A stretch of 50,825 bases of DNA from Planctomycetes bacterium UBA1146 (GTDB taxonomy: Bacteria > Planctomycetota > UBA8108 > UBA1146). Below the pieces are notes generated by a model. That model was given only the letters and a program-made list of their open reading frames with translations. It was not told the DNA's origin and searched no databases. This document shows positions 43,667 to 50,825 of this stretch, one piece after another. The stretch spans positions 142,808 through 193,632 of the forward strand of contig DCAA01000006.1 of assembly GCA_002311345.1 (NCBI GenBank), in the 5' to 3' direction. A program made the position numbers and the translations under genes. Numbering within the stretch: position 1 is the first letter of the stretch; every line of letters begins with the position of its first letter.

Positions 43667-46150
43667 ATGGGGCGCGTCCGCCAACGCGTATCGCCCGCCA
43701 TCGTTCTCTTGCCGATGGCCTCCGCGCTATTGCTCTATACGGCTCTGATGGTCGTATCGGCTGCCTTGGTCTCCATCCCCCTCAGGGCGGCTGAGCCCGA
43801 AACGACAGCCGCGGCCAGCCCTCTCCCTGTGGCCAAGGAATTCATCAAAGGCGGTACCGCACGCGGAGTTTACATCCCTCATGGTGGTTGGGCGCCAAAG
43901 GGCGATGTCTTCGTCGGACAGGGTCGCAACAATATTGCCCTGGCAGATCACACCATCGGCATGGGGAACTTCGACATCGAGGTCAAGTTAGCGCTACACA
44001 AAGTAGGTGCCAACTATGCCGGCATTCAGTTCGGTAACGGAAGATTGATCCTGGGGGGTGACGGTGGCAACCTCATCTTTCAAGGTTATCCCAAAAAGGA
44101 TCATCGGGTGGTGATCGGTCCACTTTCAGAACATATCGAAAAAGACACTCCGGTCACGATCAGGATCAGGCGTCGTGGCGGCACACTACTGATGTTCATC
44201 AAAGGCAAACGGGTTCATGCCGAGCAGGGAATCGGTGGAGAAATCGGCGAGATTGGCATCATTGCCGGAGATGGTCCGGTCGATGTTCACCTGTTCAGAG
44301 CCACCGGGAACCTCACCTCGACAGGACGCAGGCAACGGATCAATCAGGAGGCCTTGAAAACCCTCGATCGAGACGAGCGCATCACCCGCAGCATCGAGGG
44401 GGGGATCGATTTCCTGCTGGCAGAGGCGCAGCGGAATCCGGCCGGGATACTTCGTAGCCACTTCGAAGCGACCCTCGGTGCCCGGGCTCTGGAAGCCTAC
44501 GCTCTGATCGTCGCGGGGATCGATGTTGGGCACCCTGTGGTGCGCAGTCATCTTCAAGCCTGTTCCGAGGGGATGCCCAATCACAAGCGCATATACGATA
44601 TCTCCTGCTGGGTATTTGCACTCGATGCGGCGATCTCACAGGCGGAGCAGGATGCTTTCCTGATGGAACCGGACATCGATGATATGCAACTGTTGCGCAT
44701 CGCCCGTGACCACCGTCGTGATCTCGACAAGGCTGCAGAAATCCTCGTTGCTGGCCACAACGATACGGGGGGGTGGCGATACCACCAGTCTGCCAGGGAT
44801 GCCGACCTCTCCGTGACCCAGTTTGCGGCGCTGGCGATGGGAGTCATCGGCAGGCGAAAGATCGAGGTCCCGGATGATACCTGGCAAAAACTTGCCCAAT
44901 ATTGCGTCTCCAGGCAGCAGGTGGACGGTGGGGTGGTCAAGCCAGGCATCAAACTAGCTCCCGAACCGATCACTCGAGGTCGCGATCGAAGCCGAAGTCG
45001 CACTCGAACTGGAGTTTCTGACGAGGAGAATTTCGAGATACCGGATCCGCTGACCGGTCCCGAGATGGCATCGGCAAAGAAGCGTGGATTCCATTACATC
45101 GATAAGAATCCCGAGGGTGCCAGCTGGAACATGACCTGTGCCGGGGTTTCCTCGCTGCTCATCGTCTATGAGTTTGGCGGCTCGAGTCTGACATCCGAGT
45201 TGAGAACGCAGATCCGTACTTCGATTCGCGATGGTTGCGCCTGGATGGAGCACGACTGGAAGCCCCACAAGACCTACTATGGCATGTACAGCCTCGAGAA
45301 GGTTGGCGATCTGGGCAAGATCACCCATTTCGGTGAACATGAGTGGTACCGCGATTTGAGCGACCTTCTGCTCGATACGCAGCAAGCCGAAGGTTCCTGG
45401 GCGATGGGAAAAGTCGGCTGGGATACCGATCGCATGAACACTGCTTTCGCGTTGCTGATTCTGAAGCGCGCCAGTTCGCTGCTGACCCGGGGACCGCGTG
45501 ATGTGGTCATCTTTACCGGCGGCGCAGACTCTACCGGAGACGATGACTCTGATGACTGGGTGGTGATTCCGAGGACCGGGGATGCGATTCATCTGCCGAG
45601 TTTGGTTCGCACCTTACGATTGCGACCGCATCCGAAGATGCTGATGTTGCTCGAGGAAGCGGTCGAGGGCCTGCCTCCCTGGAAGCGTCCAACGGTGGTG
45701 CCGTATCTGGCCCTGGTTCGTGAGCGAGCCATCAGCCGTGGAGTACGGAAGGTTCTCGACCGATGTGAAGCGCACGTGCGCCCACTCGGATTCGAAGACT
45801 CGAGCGAGATGGAGGTATGGTATCGAATCTGGCGACGAGCCCGGCAGATCGGTGAGGATAGGCTGCCGGAGGCTGCCGATGAACTGATCGGTATCGCCCA
45901 TGCTGCTGCCGGGGATCCGGTACTGAGGGAAACGGCCCTGCGTGCGGCACTGCAACTTGGGCTTCAAAAATCCGCCCGCTTGATGGTTGAGGATCTGGAC
46001 TCACCGCACAGGGATTTGCGAGTGCTGGCCTACCAGGGGATTCGGTCCCTGTTCCCGGATGCTCCTCCGGTCTTCGACCCTGACCTGGAAGAGCCGGAAC
46101 TCCAGAATCAGATCCAGAAGATCACGAGCTGGGTCGAAAAAAGACTCTGA
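43667..46150 (+). CDS. Secreted protein with LamG/DUF1080-like domain and squalene-cyclase-type repeats
   Basis: From ATG 43667 (GAGAGAGG 5 nt upstream) the protein has 827 residues; TTG 43622 with GGGAGGG is an alternative start adding 15. A hydrophobic signal peptide lies at about 10-41. Residues about 60-205 resemble a DUF1080/LamG beta-sandwich (GNFDIEVKLALHKVGANYAG, GRLILGGDGGNLIFQGYP). Residues about 230-590 carry alpha/alpha-toroid repeats of the squalene-cyclase/prenyltransferase type (TGGWRYHQSARDADLSVTQF, WNMTCAGVSSLLIVYEFGG, YYGMYSLEKVGDLG, GSWAMGKVGWDTDRMNTAFALLIL). The DxDD catalytic motif of true cyclases is not apparent. The last 200 residues look HEAT-like. A non-catalytic or glycan-binding surface role is inferred. 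Confidence 0.8.
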   Translation: MGRVRQRVSPAIVLLPMASALLLYTALMVVSAALVSIPLRAAEPETTAAASPLPVAKEFIKGGTARGVYIPHGGWAPKGDVFVGQGRNNIALADHTIGMGNFDIEVKLALHKVGANYAGIQFGNGRLILGGDGGNLIFQGYPKKDHRVVIGPLSEHIEKDTPVTIRIRRRGGTLLMFIKGKRVHAEQGIGGEIGEIGIIAGDGPVDVHLFRATGNLTSTGRRQRINQEALKTLDRDERITRSIEGGIDFLLAEAQRNPAGILRSHFEATLGARALEAYALIVAGIDVGHPVVRSHLQACSEGMPNHKRIYDISCWVFALDAAISQAEQDAFLMEPDIDDMQLLRIARDHRRDLDKAAEILVAGHNDTGGWRYHQSARDADLSVTQFAALAMGVIGRRKIEVPDDTWQKLAQYCVSRQQVDGGVVKPGIKLAPEPITRGRDRSRSRTRTGVSDEENFEIPDPLTGPEMASAKKRGFHYIDKNPEGASWNMTCAGVSSLLIVYEFGGSSLTSELRTQIRTSIRDGCAWMEHDWKPHKTYYGMYSLEKVGDLGKITHFGEHEWYRDLSDLLLDTQQAEGSWAMGKVGWDTDRMNTAFALLILKRASSLLTRGPRDVVIFTGGADSTGDDDSDDWVVIPRTGDAIHLPSLVRTLRLRPHPKMLMLLEEAVEGLPPWKRPTVVPYLALVRERAISRGVRKVLDRCEAHVRPLGFEDSSEMEVWYRIWRRARQIGEDRLPEAADELIGIAHAAAGDPVLRETALRAALQLGLQKSARLMVEDLDSPHRDLRVLAYQGIRSLFPDAPPVFDPDLEEPELQNQIQKITSWVEKRL

Positions 46151-46179
46151 GTCATACTGCTTCAGTCATGACTTCGACG

Positions 46180-46201
46180 GCAACTCTCTCTTCAGAGTTG
46201 C
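46180..46201 (+). repeat. 8-bp hairpin between toroid-protein gene and ahcY
   Basis: GCAACTCT (46180-46187) pairs with AGAGTTGC (46194-46201) around CTCTTC. No U-run follows immediately (a T5 occurs 12 nt later), so it is a weak terminator candidate for the upstream gene or a leader structure of ahcY. It does not match the SAH riboswitch consensus as I know it. Confidence 0.4.
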
Positions 46202-46314
46202 TCGATGCGCGCATTTTTGCCAGTTACCATCCAGTTTTGAGGATCGTTTTCCGCTCGGACCATCGCCAGCAGGGTTGGAGAACCAGATCCGGGTGAGTCA
46301 GGAAAGGGGCCAAC

Positions 46315-47787
46315 ATGCCCACCCAGGAGACCCGACAGGGAATCGAGTATCGCGTCAAGGATCTTGATCAGGCGAAATTCGGTCGTCAGGAGATCTTGCT
46401 TGCCGAGGAGGAGATGCCGGGCCTGATGGCGCTGCGCCAGGAGTACAAAGGCAAGAATCCACTGGCCGGAGCGAGAATCTCAGGCTCGCTGCACATGACC
46501 ATCCAGACCGCCGTCCTCATCGAAACCCTGGTCGAACTTGGCGCCGAAGTACGCTGGGCCTCCTGCAACATCTTCTCGACCCAGGACCATGCAGCAGCCG
46601 CCGCGGTTGTTGGTCCCGATGGAACCGTCGATGAACCCAAAGGTGTTCCGGTCTTCGCGTGGATGGGCGAGAGCCTCCAGGAATACTGGGAATGTACCGT
46701 TGCTGCCCTGACCTGGCCCGATGAATCTCCCAACATGATTCTCGATGATGGGGGCGACGCGACGATGCTGGTTCTCAAGGGTCATGAGTTCGAAAGCGCC
46801 GGAGCCATCCCGGATTTCCAGGATGGAGATCCGGAAGAGTGGCGTTATGTGCTCGAATTGATGAAAAAGAGCCTCGTCGAGACACCCGGAAAATGGACTG
46901 CCATCGCGGACTCGATCCAGGGTGTTACTGAAGAAACGACCACCGGAGTGCATCGCCTTTACCAGTTGCAGGAAGTTGGCGGCTTGCTGTTTCCGGCGAT
47001 GAACGTCAACGATTCGGTGACCAAGAGCAAATTCGACAATCTCTACGGTTGCCGCCATTCGCTCGTCGATGGCCTGTGCCGGGCTACGGATGTGATGATC
47101 AGCGGCAAGGTTTGTGTGGTGCTCGGATATGGCGATGTGGGCAAGGGTTGCGCCCAGGCGCTTCGTGGTCAAGGAGCCAGGGTCGTCGTCAGCGAGATTG
47201 ATCCGATCTGTGCTCTTCAGGCGGTGATGGAAGGCTACCAGGTGATCCGTCTCGATGATGTGGTGGCAGAGGGTGACATTTTTGTCACGACCACTGGCAA
47301 CCGTGACATCATCAGTGTGTCCGATATGCAGAAGATGAAAAACAATGCCATCGTCTCCAATATCGGACACTTCGACAATGAGATCGACATGGCGGGCCTT
47401 GCTTCGTTGCCGGGGATCAGTTGTGAGAATCTCAAGAATCCCGATGACCATCAGAATCAAGTCGATCTATGGACCTTCCCCGATGGACATTCCATCATCG
47501 TTCTGGCCGAGGGAAGACTGATGAATCTCGGTTGTGCCACTGGCCATCCATCTTTCGTGATGAGTGCGTCATTTACCAACCAGGTGATGGCACAGATTGA
47601 ACTGTTTCAGAATAGTTCGAACTACCAGAACGAGGTATATGTGCTGCCCAAGATTCTCGATGAGAAGGTGGCCAGACTTCACCTCGGAAAACTCGGGGTA
47701 AAACTGACCGAACTCACCGATGTGCAATCAAAGTACCTGGGGATTCCGAAGCAAGGTCCGTACAAGGCGGATCACTACCGGTACTGA
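46315..47787 (+). CDS. ahcY: Adenosylhomocysteinase (S-adenosylhomocysteine hydrolase)
   Basis: The 490-residue enzyme splits SAH to adenosine and homocysteine, keeping methylation reactions going. Family motifs include GSLHMTIQTAVLIETLVELG, WASCNIFSTQDHAAAA, the NAD-binding GYGDVGKGCAQALRGQGA near 271-288, and the ending LGIPKQGPYKADHYRY, identical in style across the family. The about 40-residue bacterial insertion relative to the human enzyme is present around 150-190. AGGAAAGGGG precedes ATG 46315. Confidence 0.97.
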   Translation: MPTQETRQGIEYRVKDLDQAKFGRQEILLAEEEMPGLMALRQEYKGKNPLAGARISGSLHMTIQTAVLIETLVELGAEVRWASCNIFSTQDHAAAAAVVGPDGTVDEPKGVPVFAWMGESLQEYWECTVAALTWPDESPNMILDDGGDATMLVLKGHEFESAGAIPDFQDGDPEEWRYVLELMKKSLVETPGKWTAIADSIQGVTEETTTGVHRLYQLQEVGGLLFPAMNVNDSVTKSKFDNLYGCRHSLVDGLCRATDVMISGKVCVVLGYGDVGKGCAQALRGQGARVVVSEIDPICALQAVMEGYQVIRLDDVVAEGDIFVTTTGNRDIISVSDMQKMKNNAIVSNIGHFDNEIDMAGLASLPGISCENLKNPDDHQNQVDLWTFPDGHSIIVLAEGRLMNLGCATGHPSFVMSASFTNQVMAQIELFQNSSNYQNEVYVLPKILDEKVARLHLGKLGVKLTELTDVQSKYLGIPKQGPYKADHYRY

Positions 47788-47827
47788 TCGATTGCGGCGT
47801 TGTTGCCCATCACGGGTTCCGGCTAGA

Positions 47828-50503
47828 TCATCGTAACCAGGGTGGGGGAGTTTCCGGATCGATTCCGTGCCGTTCGATGGCTGACTGTACGACCTCAGGA
47901 GCGATCGTGTCATTTCTCGCCAGCGCAGCCAGAGCAGCGATTTCGATGAATGCCTGATCGGTCTCGAAAAAACCCCGCAGTTGTTCGCGTGTGTCCGATC
48001 GTCCAAACCCGTCGGTTCCGAGACTGGTCCAGGGCGCAGAGACCCACGGACGAACCATATCGGGTAGTTGGCGCATGAAATCGGTCACCGCAATCACCGG
48101 GTCGCTGCTCCCATCGAGGAGTTCACAGACTCGGGAAACGCGCGGCTTCGACTCCGGGTGCATCAGGTTCCAGCGATCGGTCTCGAGTGCTTGCCGACGC
48201 AATTGAGTGTAGGAAGTGGCGGACCACACCTCGGCCCTGATGCCGTGATTCTCGTGCAGGGCAACTGCTGCAGATCGTGCCCTCGGCAGCATCGGACCAC
48301 TTCCGAGCAGACGGATTCCTGGTCCGTCTCCCTCGGGCGCCTCATCGAGCCGGTAGAGCCCGTCCAGGATTCCCTGACGACAACCCTCCGGCATCGCTGG
48401 CATGTCGAGGTTCTCGTTGTAGAGGGTGATGTAAAAGAACACATCTTCTTGCTGGCCGACCATCCGTCTCATCCCCTCCTCGACCACCACCGCTACCTCG
48501 TAAGCAAAGGCAGGGTCATATGCGACGCAGGATGGGTAGGCACCGGCAACGATGAGACTATGACCGTCCTGGTGCTGGAGACCTTCGCCATTGAGGGTCG
48601 TGCGTCCGGCCGTTGCTCCGAGCAGAAAACCACGGCCACGACCATCCCCCAGTGCCCAGATCTGGTCTCCAACGCGCTGGAAACCGAACATCGAGTAGAA
48701 GATGTAGAAGGGCAAGGTCACCTCGGCGTGTGTCGAGTAACTGGTCGCCGAGGCGATCATTGTCGCAAGAGAACCCGATTCAGTGAGACCTTCCTGAAGA
48801 ATCTGTCCGTCGGCCTTTTCGGTGTAAGAAAACAACAACGAATGATCAACCGGTTCATATTTCTGACCACCAGGAGCGTAGATCCCGATCTGCTTGAAGA
48901 GAGCCTCCATGCCGAAGGTTCTCGCTTCATCGGCGAGGATCGGAACGATCCTCTTGCCGATATCATCGGCCTTGAGGAGATCTCTGAATAGACGTGCGAA
49001 AGCCATCGTCGTGGAGGCTGGGCGTGATTCACTGGTGCCGCCGTGCAACAGTTCGAATACCTTTGGTTCTGGAAGTGCTGGTACCGCGGCGCTCGATCGA
49101 CGTCTGGGGACCGATCCCCCCAGAGCCGCGCGACGCTCCAGGATGTACCGCACCTCCGGAGAGTCAGGTCCTGGGTGATAATAGGGGGCCGAGGTTACAT
49201 CTTCATCGGAGATGGGGATATCCAGCAGGTCACGAACCGCACGAACTTCAGCTCCTTCGAGTTTTTTCAACTGGTGTGTGACATTTCTGGCGGCAGCATT
49301 GGGGCCCAGATTGTGTCCCTTGATCGTCTTGGTCAGAACCACCGTCGGGCGCCCATCGGGTTGGCATGCAACGTTGAAAGCGGCGGCGACTTTCTGACGA
49401 TCGTGTCCGCCGCGTCCCAGTTGTTTCAACTGCTCATCGCTCCAACTGGACAGCAACTTGATCAACTGAGGATCTCCAGCGGTCAGTTGTTGCCGTAACC
49501 AGCCACCATCTTCTGCGACGGTTCTCTGCCACACACCATCGACGATGGTGCCGAGTTTTCGAAGAAGTCGATCATCTTGATCAGTTTGAAGAAGTGCATC
49601 CCAGTTGCGATCCCAGATCACCTTGATCACCCGCCATCCGGCACCATGAAACACTCCTTCGAGGTCCTGGATGATGTTCCCGTTGCCGGTGACTGGTCCA
49701 TCGAGCCGTTGCAGGTTGCAGTTGATCACGAACACGAGGTTGTCGAGGTTTTCGCGTGCTGCGGTGCGGATGGCGCCGAGGGTTTCTGGTTCGTCACATT
49801 CACCGTCGCCGACGAATCCCCACACTCTCTGTGCCGAGGTGTCCTTGATTCCACGGGCCTGGAGATAACGGTTGAATCGTGCCTGGTAGATCGAGTTGAT
49901 CGGACCCAACCCCATCGAGACGGTAGGAAATTGCCAGAAATCGGGCATCAGTCTCGGGTGTGGGTAACTGGATAGGCCATCGCCGTTGACATCCTGGCGA
50001 AATAGATCGAGACGAGCTTCATCGATTTGACCTTCGAGATGAGCCCGCGCGTACATTCCGGGACTTGCGTGTCCCTGGAAGAAAATCTGATCACCGCCGC
50101 CAGGATCGTCGATACCGCGAAAGAAATGTTGCTGACACACCTCGTACAAGGTGGCCGCAGAGGCGAAGGTTGCCATATGTCCGCCGAGGCCATCATGCTT
50201 TTTGTTCGCCCGCACCACCATCGCCATCGCATTCCAGCGAACGATATTTTCGATACGATCCTCGAGTTCCTCGTCGCCCGGGTAGGGTGGCTGCTGTTGG
50301 CAACTGATGGTGTTCTGGTAGGGGGTGATTGCCAGATCACGTAGCGGCATGTGGCGTGACTGAGCGTGCCAGAGAAGGCGTTCGAGTAGTCCGCCGGCAT
50401 GTTCTCGACCGGCAGCCTCTGCCACCGAATCGATCGATTCGAGCCATTCAGCGGTTTCGGCAGGATCTGGATCTTGGTGGAGATCTTGCGCAGACTCGTT
50501 CAC
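47828..50503 (-). CDS. aceE: Pyruvate dehydrogenase E1 component, homodimeric type
   Basis: The 891-residue thiamine-diphosphate enzyme decarboxylates pyruvate in the pyruvate dehydrogenase complex. The ThDP motif is GDGECDEPETLG to VFVINCNLQRLDGPV. Other landmarks are HFFRGIDDPGGGDQIFFQGHASPGMYAR-type sequence, MFGFQRVGDQIWALGDGRGR and GRTTLNGEGLQHQDGHS. Length matches E. coli AceE. The E2 and E3 genes are not adjacent in the window. It lies 14 nt downstream of the Trm112-like gene. Confidence 0.96.
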   Translation of the reverse strand: MNESAQDLHQDPDPAETAEWLESIDSVAEAAGREHAGGLLERLLWHAQSRHMPLRDLAITPYQNTISCQQQPPYPGDEELEDRIENIVRWNAMAMVVRANKKHDGLGGHMATFASAATLYEVCQQHFFRGIDDPGGGDQIFFQGHASPGMYARAHLEGQIDEARLDLFRQDVNGDGLSSYPHPRLMPDFWQFPTVSMGLGPINSIYQARFNRYLQARGIKDTSAQRVWGFVGDGECDEPETLGAIRTAARENLDNLVFVINCNLQRLDGPVTGNGNIIQDLEGVFHGAGWRVIKVIWDRNWDALLQTDQDDRLLRKLGTIVDGVWQRTVAEDGGWLRQQLTAGDPQLIKLLSSWSDEQLKQLGRGGHDRQKVAAAFNVACQPDGRPTVVLTKTIKGHNLGPNAAARNVTHQLKKLEGAEVRAVRDLLDIPISDEDVTSAPYYHPGPDSPEVRYILERRAALGGSVPRRRSSAAVPALPEPKVFELLHGGTSESRPASTTMAFARLFRDLLKADDIGKRIVPILADEARTFGMEALFKQIGIYAPGGQKYEPVDHSLLFSYTEKADGQILQEGLTESGSLATMIASATSYSTHAEVTLPFYIFYSMFGFQRVGDQIWALGDGRGRGFLLGATAGRTTLNGEGLQHQDGHSLIVAGAYPSCVAYDPAFAYEVAVVVEEGMRRMVGQQEDVFFYITLYNENLDMPAMPEGCRQGILDGLYRLDEAPEGDGPGIRLLGSGPMLPRARSAAVALHENHGIRAEVWSATSYTQLRRQALETDRWNLMHPESKPRVSRVCELLDGSSDPVIAVTDFMRQLPDMVRPWVSAPWTSLGTDGFGRSDTREQLRGFFETDQAFIEIAALAALARNDTIAPEVVQSAIERHGIDPETPPPWLR

Positions 50504-50517
50504 TAGCGCCTCCAGCC

Positions 50518-50724
50518 CTAGTCCTGGGGTTCCTCATGCTGATCCAGCATGATTCGTGGGATTCCGTCCACGATCGGGAATTTCCGTTCACAACCGGTGC
50601 AGCAGAGACCTTGATCTCGCTGTTCTAGCCTGCGTCGCTCCGGACAGGGGCAGCACAACATGGCGACAAAGGCGGGATCGATGTGACTGTCGCTGGTGGT
50701 TCCGCTGCTATCCTTCTCGTTCAT
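50518..50724 (-). CDS. Trm112-like / UPF0434 small zinc protein
   Basis: The 68-residue protein has the Trm112 pattern: FVAMLCCPCP, then GLCCTGCERKFPIVDGIPRIML, giving Cys pairs for one zinc. Bacterial members may assist methyltransferases; eukaryotic Trm112 activates several tRNA and protein methyltransferases (known). ATG 50724 has GGAGGAAGC upstream, and its first 17 nt overlap the end of the preceding gene. Confidence 0.82.
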   Translation of the reverse strand: MNEKDSSGTTSDSHIDPAFVAMLCCPCPERRRLEQRDQGLCCTGCERKFPIVDGIPRIMLDQHEEPQD

Positions 50725-50825
50725 CGGCTTCCTCCAGGCTTGACTCGATGCTTCGAGCCGGTAGCGGATCCTGCTGGTAGGCCAGAATCAGCATCCGTAC
50801 ATTATTTCGATTCTCCGAGAAGTAC
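50708..50825 (-). CDS. C-terminal end of a gene running off the window edge
   Basis: The frame is open from the edge and closes at TAG 50710-50708. The last 38 residues begin YFSENRNNVRMLILAYQQDP and end LEEADEREG. The YFSENR start vaguely recalls the tail of family-2 glycosyltransferases, but this is too short to assign. It is kept because it overlaps the Trm112-like gene by 17 nt in the same direction, as real operon genes do here. Confidence 0.5.
   Translation of the reverse strand, partial: YFSENRNNVRMLILAYQQDPLPARSIESSLEEADEREG

Noticed and set aside
46151..46314. SAH riboswitch upstream of ahcY
   Set aside because: The conserved SAH-riboswitch core sequences are not present; only a simple hairpin is visible.

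Overview
The window looks like chromosomal DNA from a free-living, aerobically respiring, moderately GC-rich bacterium, most likely of the phylum Planctomycetota. This is inferred from a secreted protein with the dockerin repeats and Cys-rich tail common in that group, an alternative complex III plus caa3 oxidase cluster, a secreted squalene-cyclase-like repeat protein, and a deiodinase-family selenoprotein. No 16S rRNA or other decisive marker is present. Genes are tightly packed with many start/stop overlaps. I saw no insertion sequence, prophage, CRISPR array, tRNA or rRNA.

Region 1 (43-2529, minus): a large secreted protein with two Ig/FN3-like repeats, a cohesin-like domain and a dockerin pair. 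A 537-base non-coding stretch follows.

Region 2 (3067-20754): a respiratory supercluster. Heme A synthase (ctaA) is followed by alternative complex III (actABCDEF plus a small membrane protein), a SCO copper chaperone, the caa3 oxidase subunits II, I, III and IV, and a second short subunit III paralogue. On the opposite strand come a DUF3179 protein and heme O synthase (ctaB). Together they carry electrons from quinol through ACIII and its cytochromes to oxygen, and they include the enzymes for making heme A and loading CuA.

Region 3 (20986-27134): a complete SUF iron-sulfur operon, rrf2-sufB-sufC-sufD-sufS-sufU-sufT. Most neighbours overlap, and a probable [2Fe-2S]-sensing Rrf2 repressor comes first.

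Region 4 (27155-32001, minus): a secreted protein of unknown function, an OpgC-like acyltransferase and a large secreted M14 zinc carboxypeptidase.

Region 5 (32119-41540, plus): a housekeeping run, aroA-mnmG-hotdog protein-nudix-der-ruvC-infA, then a secreted M28 peptidase. It ends with the most notable gene here, a secreted EF-hand plus iodothyronine-deiodinase-like protein. Its reading frame is interrupted by one in-frame TGA at the exact place where deiodinases carry selenocysteine (FGSYT-U-PPF). A hairpin fitting the bacterial SECIS rules lies 21 nt downstream, and the frame stays open for another 137 codons.

Region 6 (41550-50825): acetyl-CoA synthetase (minus), a secreted cyclase-like toroid protein (plus), S-adenosylhomocysteinase (plus), the pyruvate dehydrogenase E1 subunit (minus), a Trm112-like zinc protein (minus) and the C-terminal end of one more gene running off the window edge (minus).
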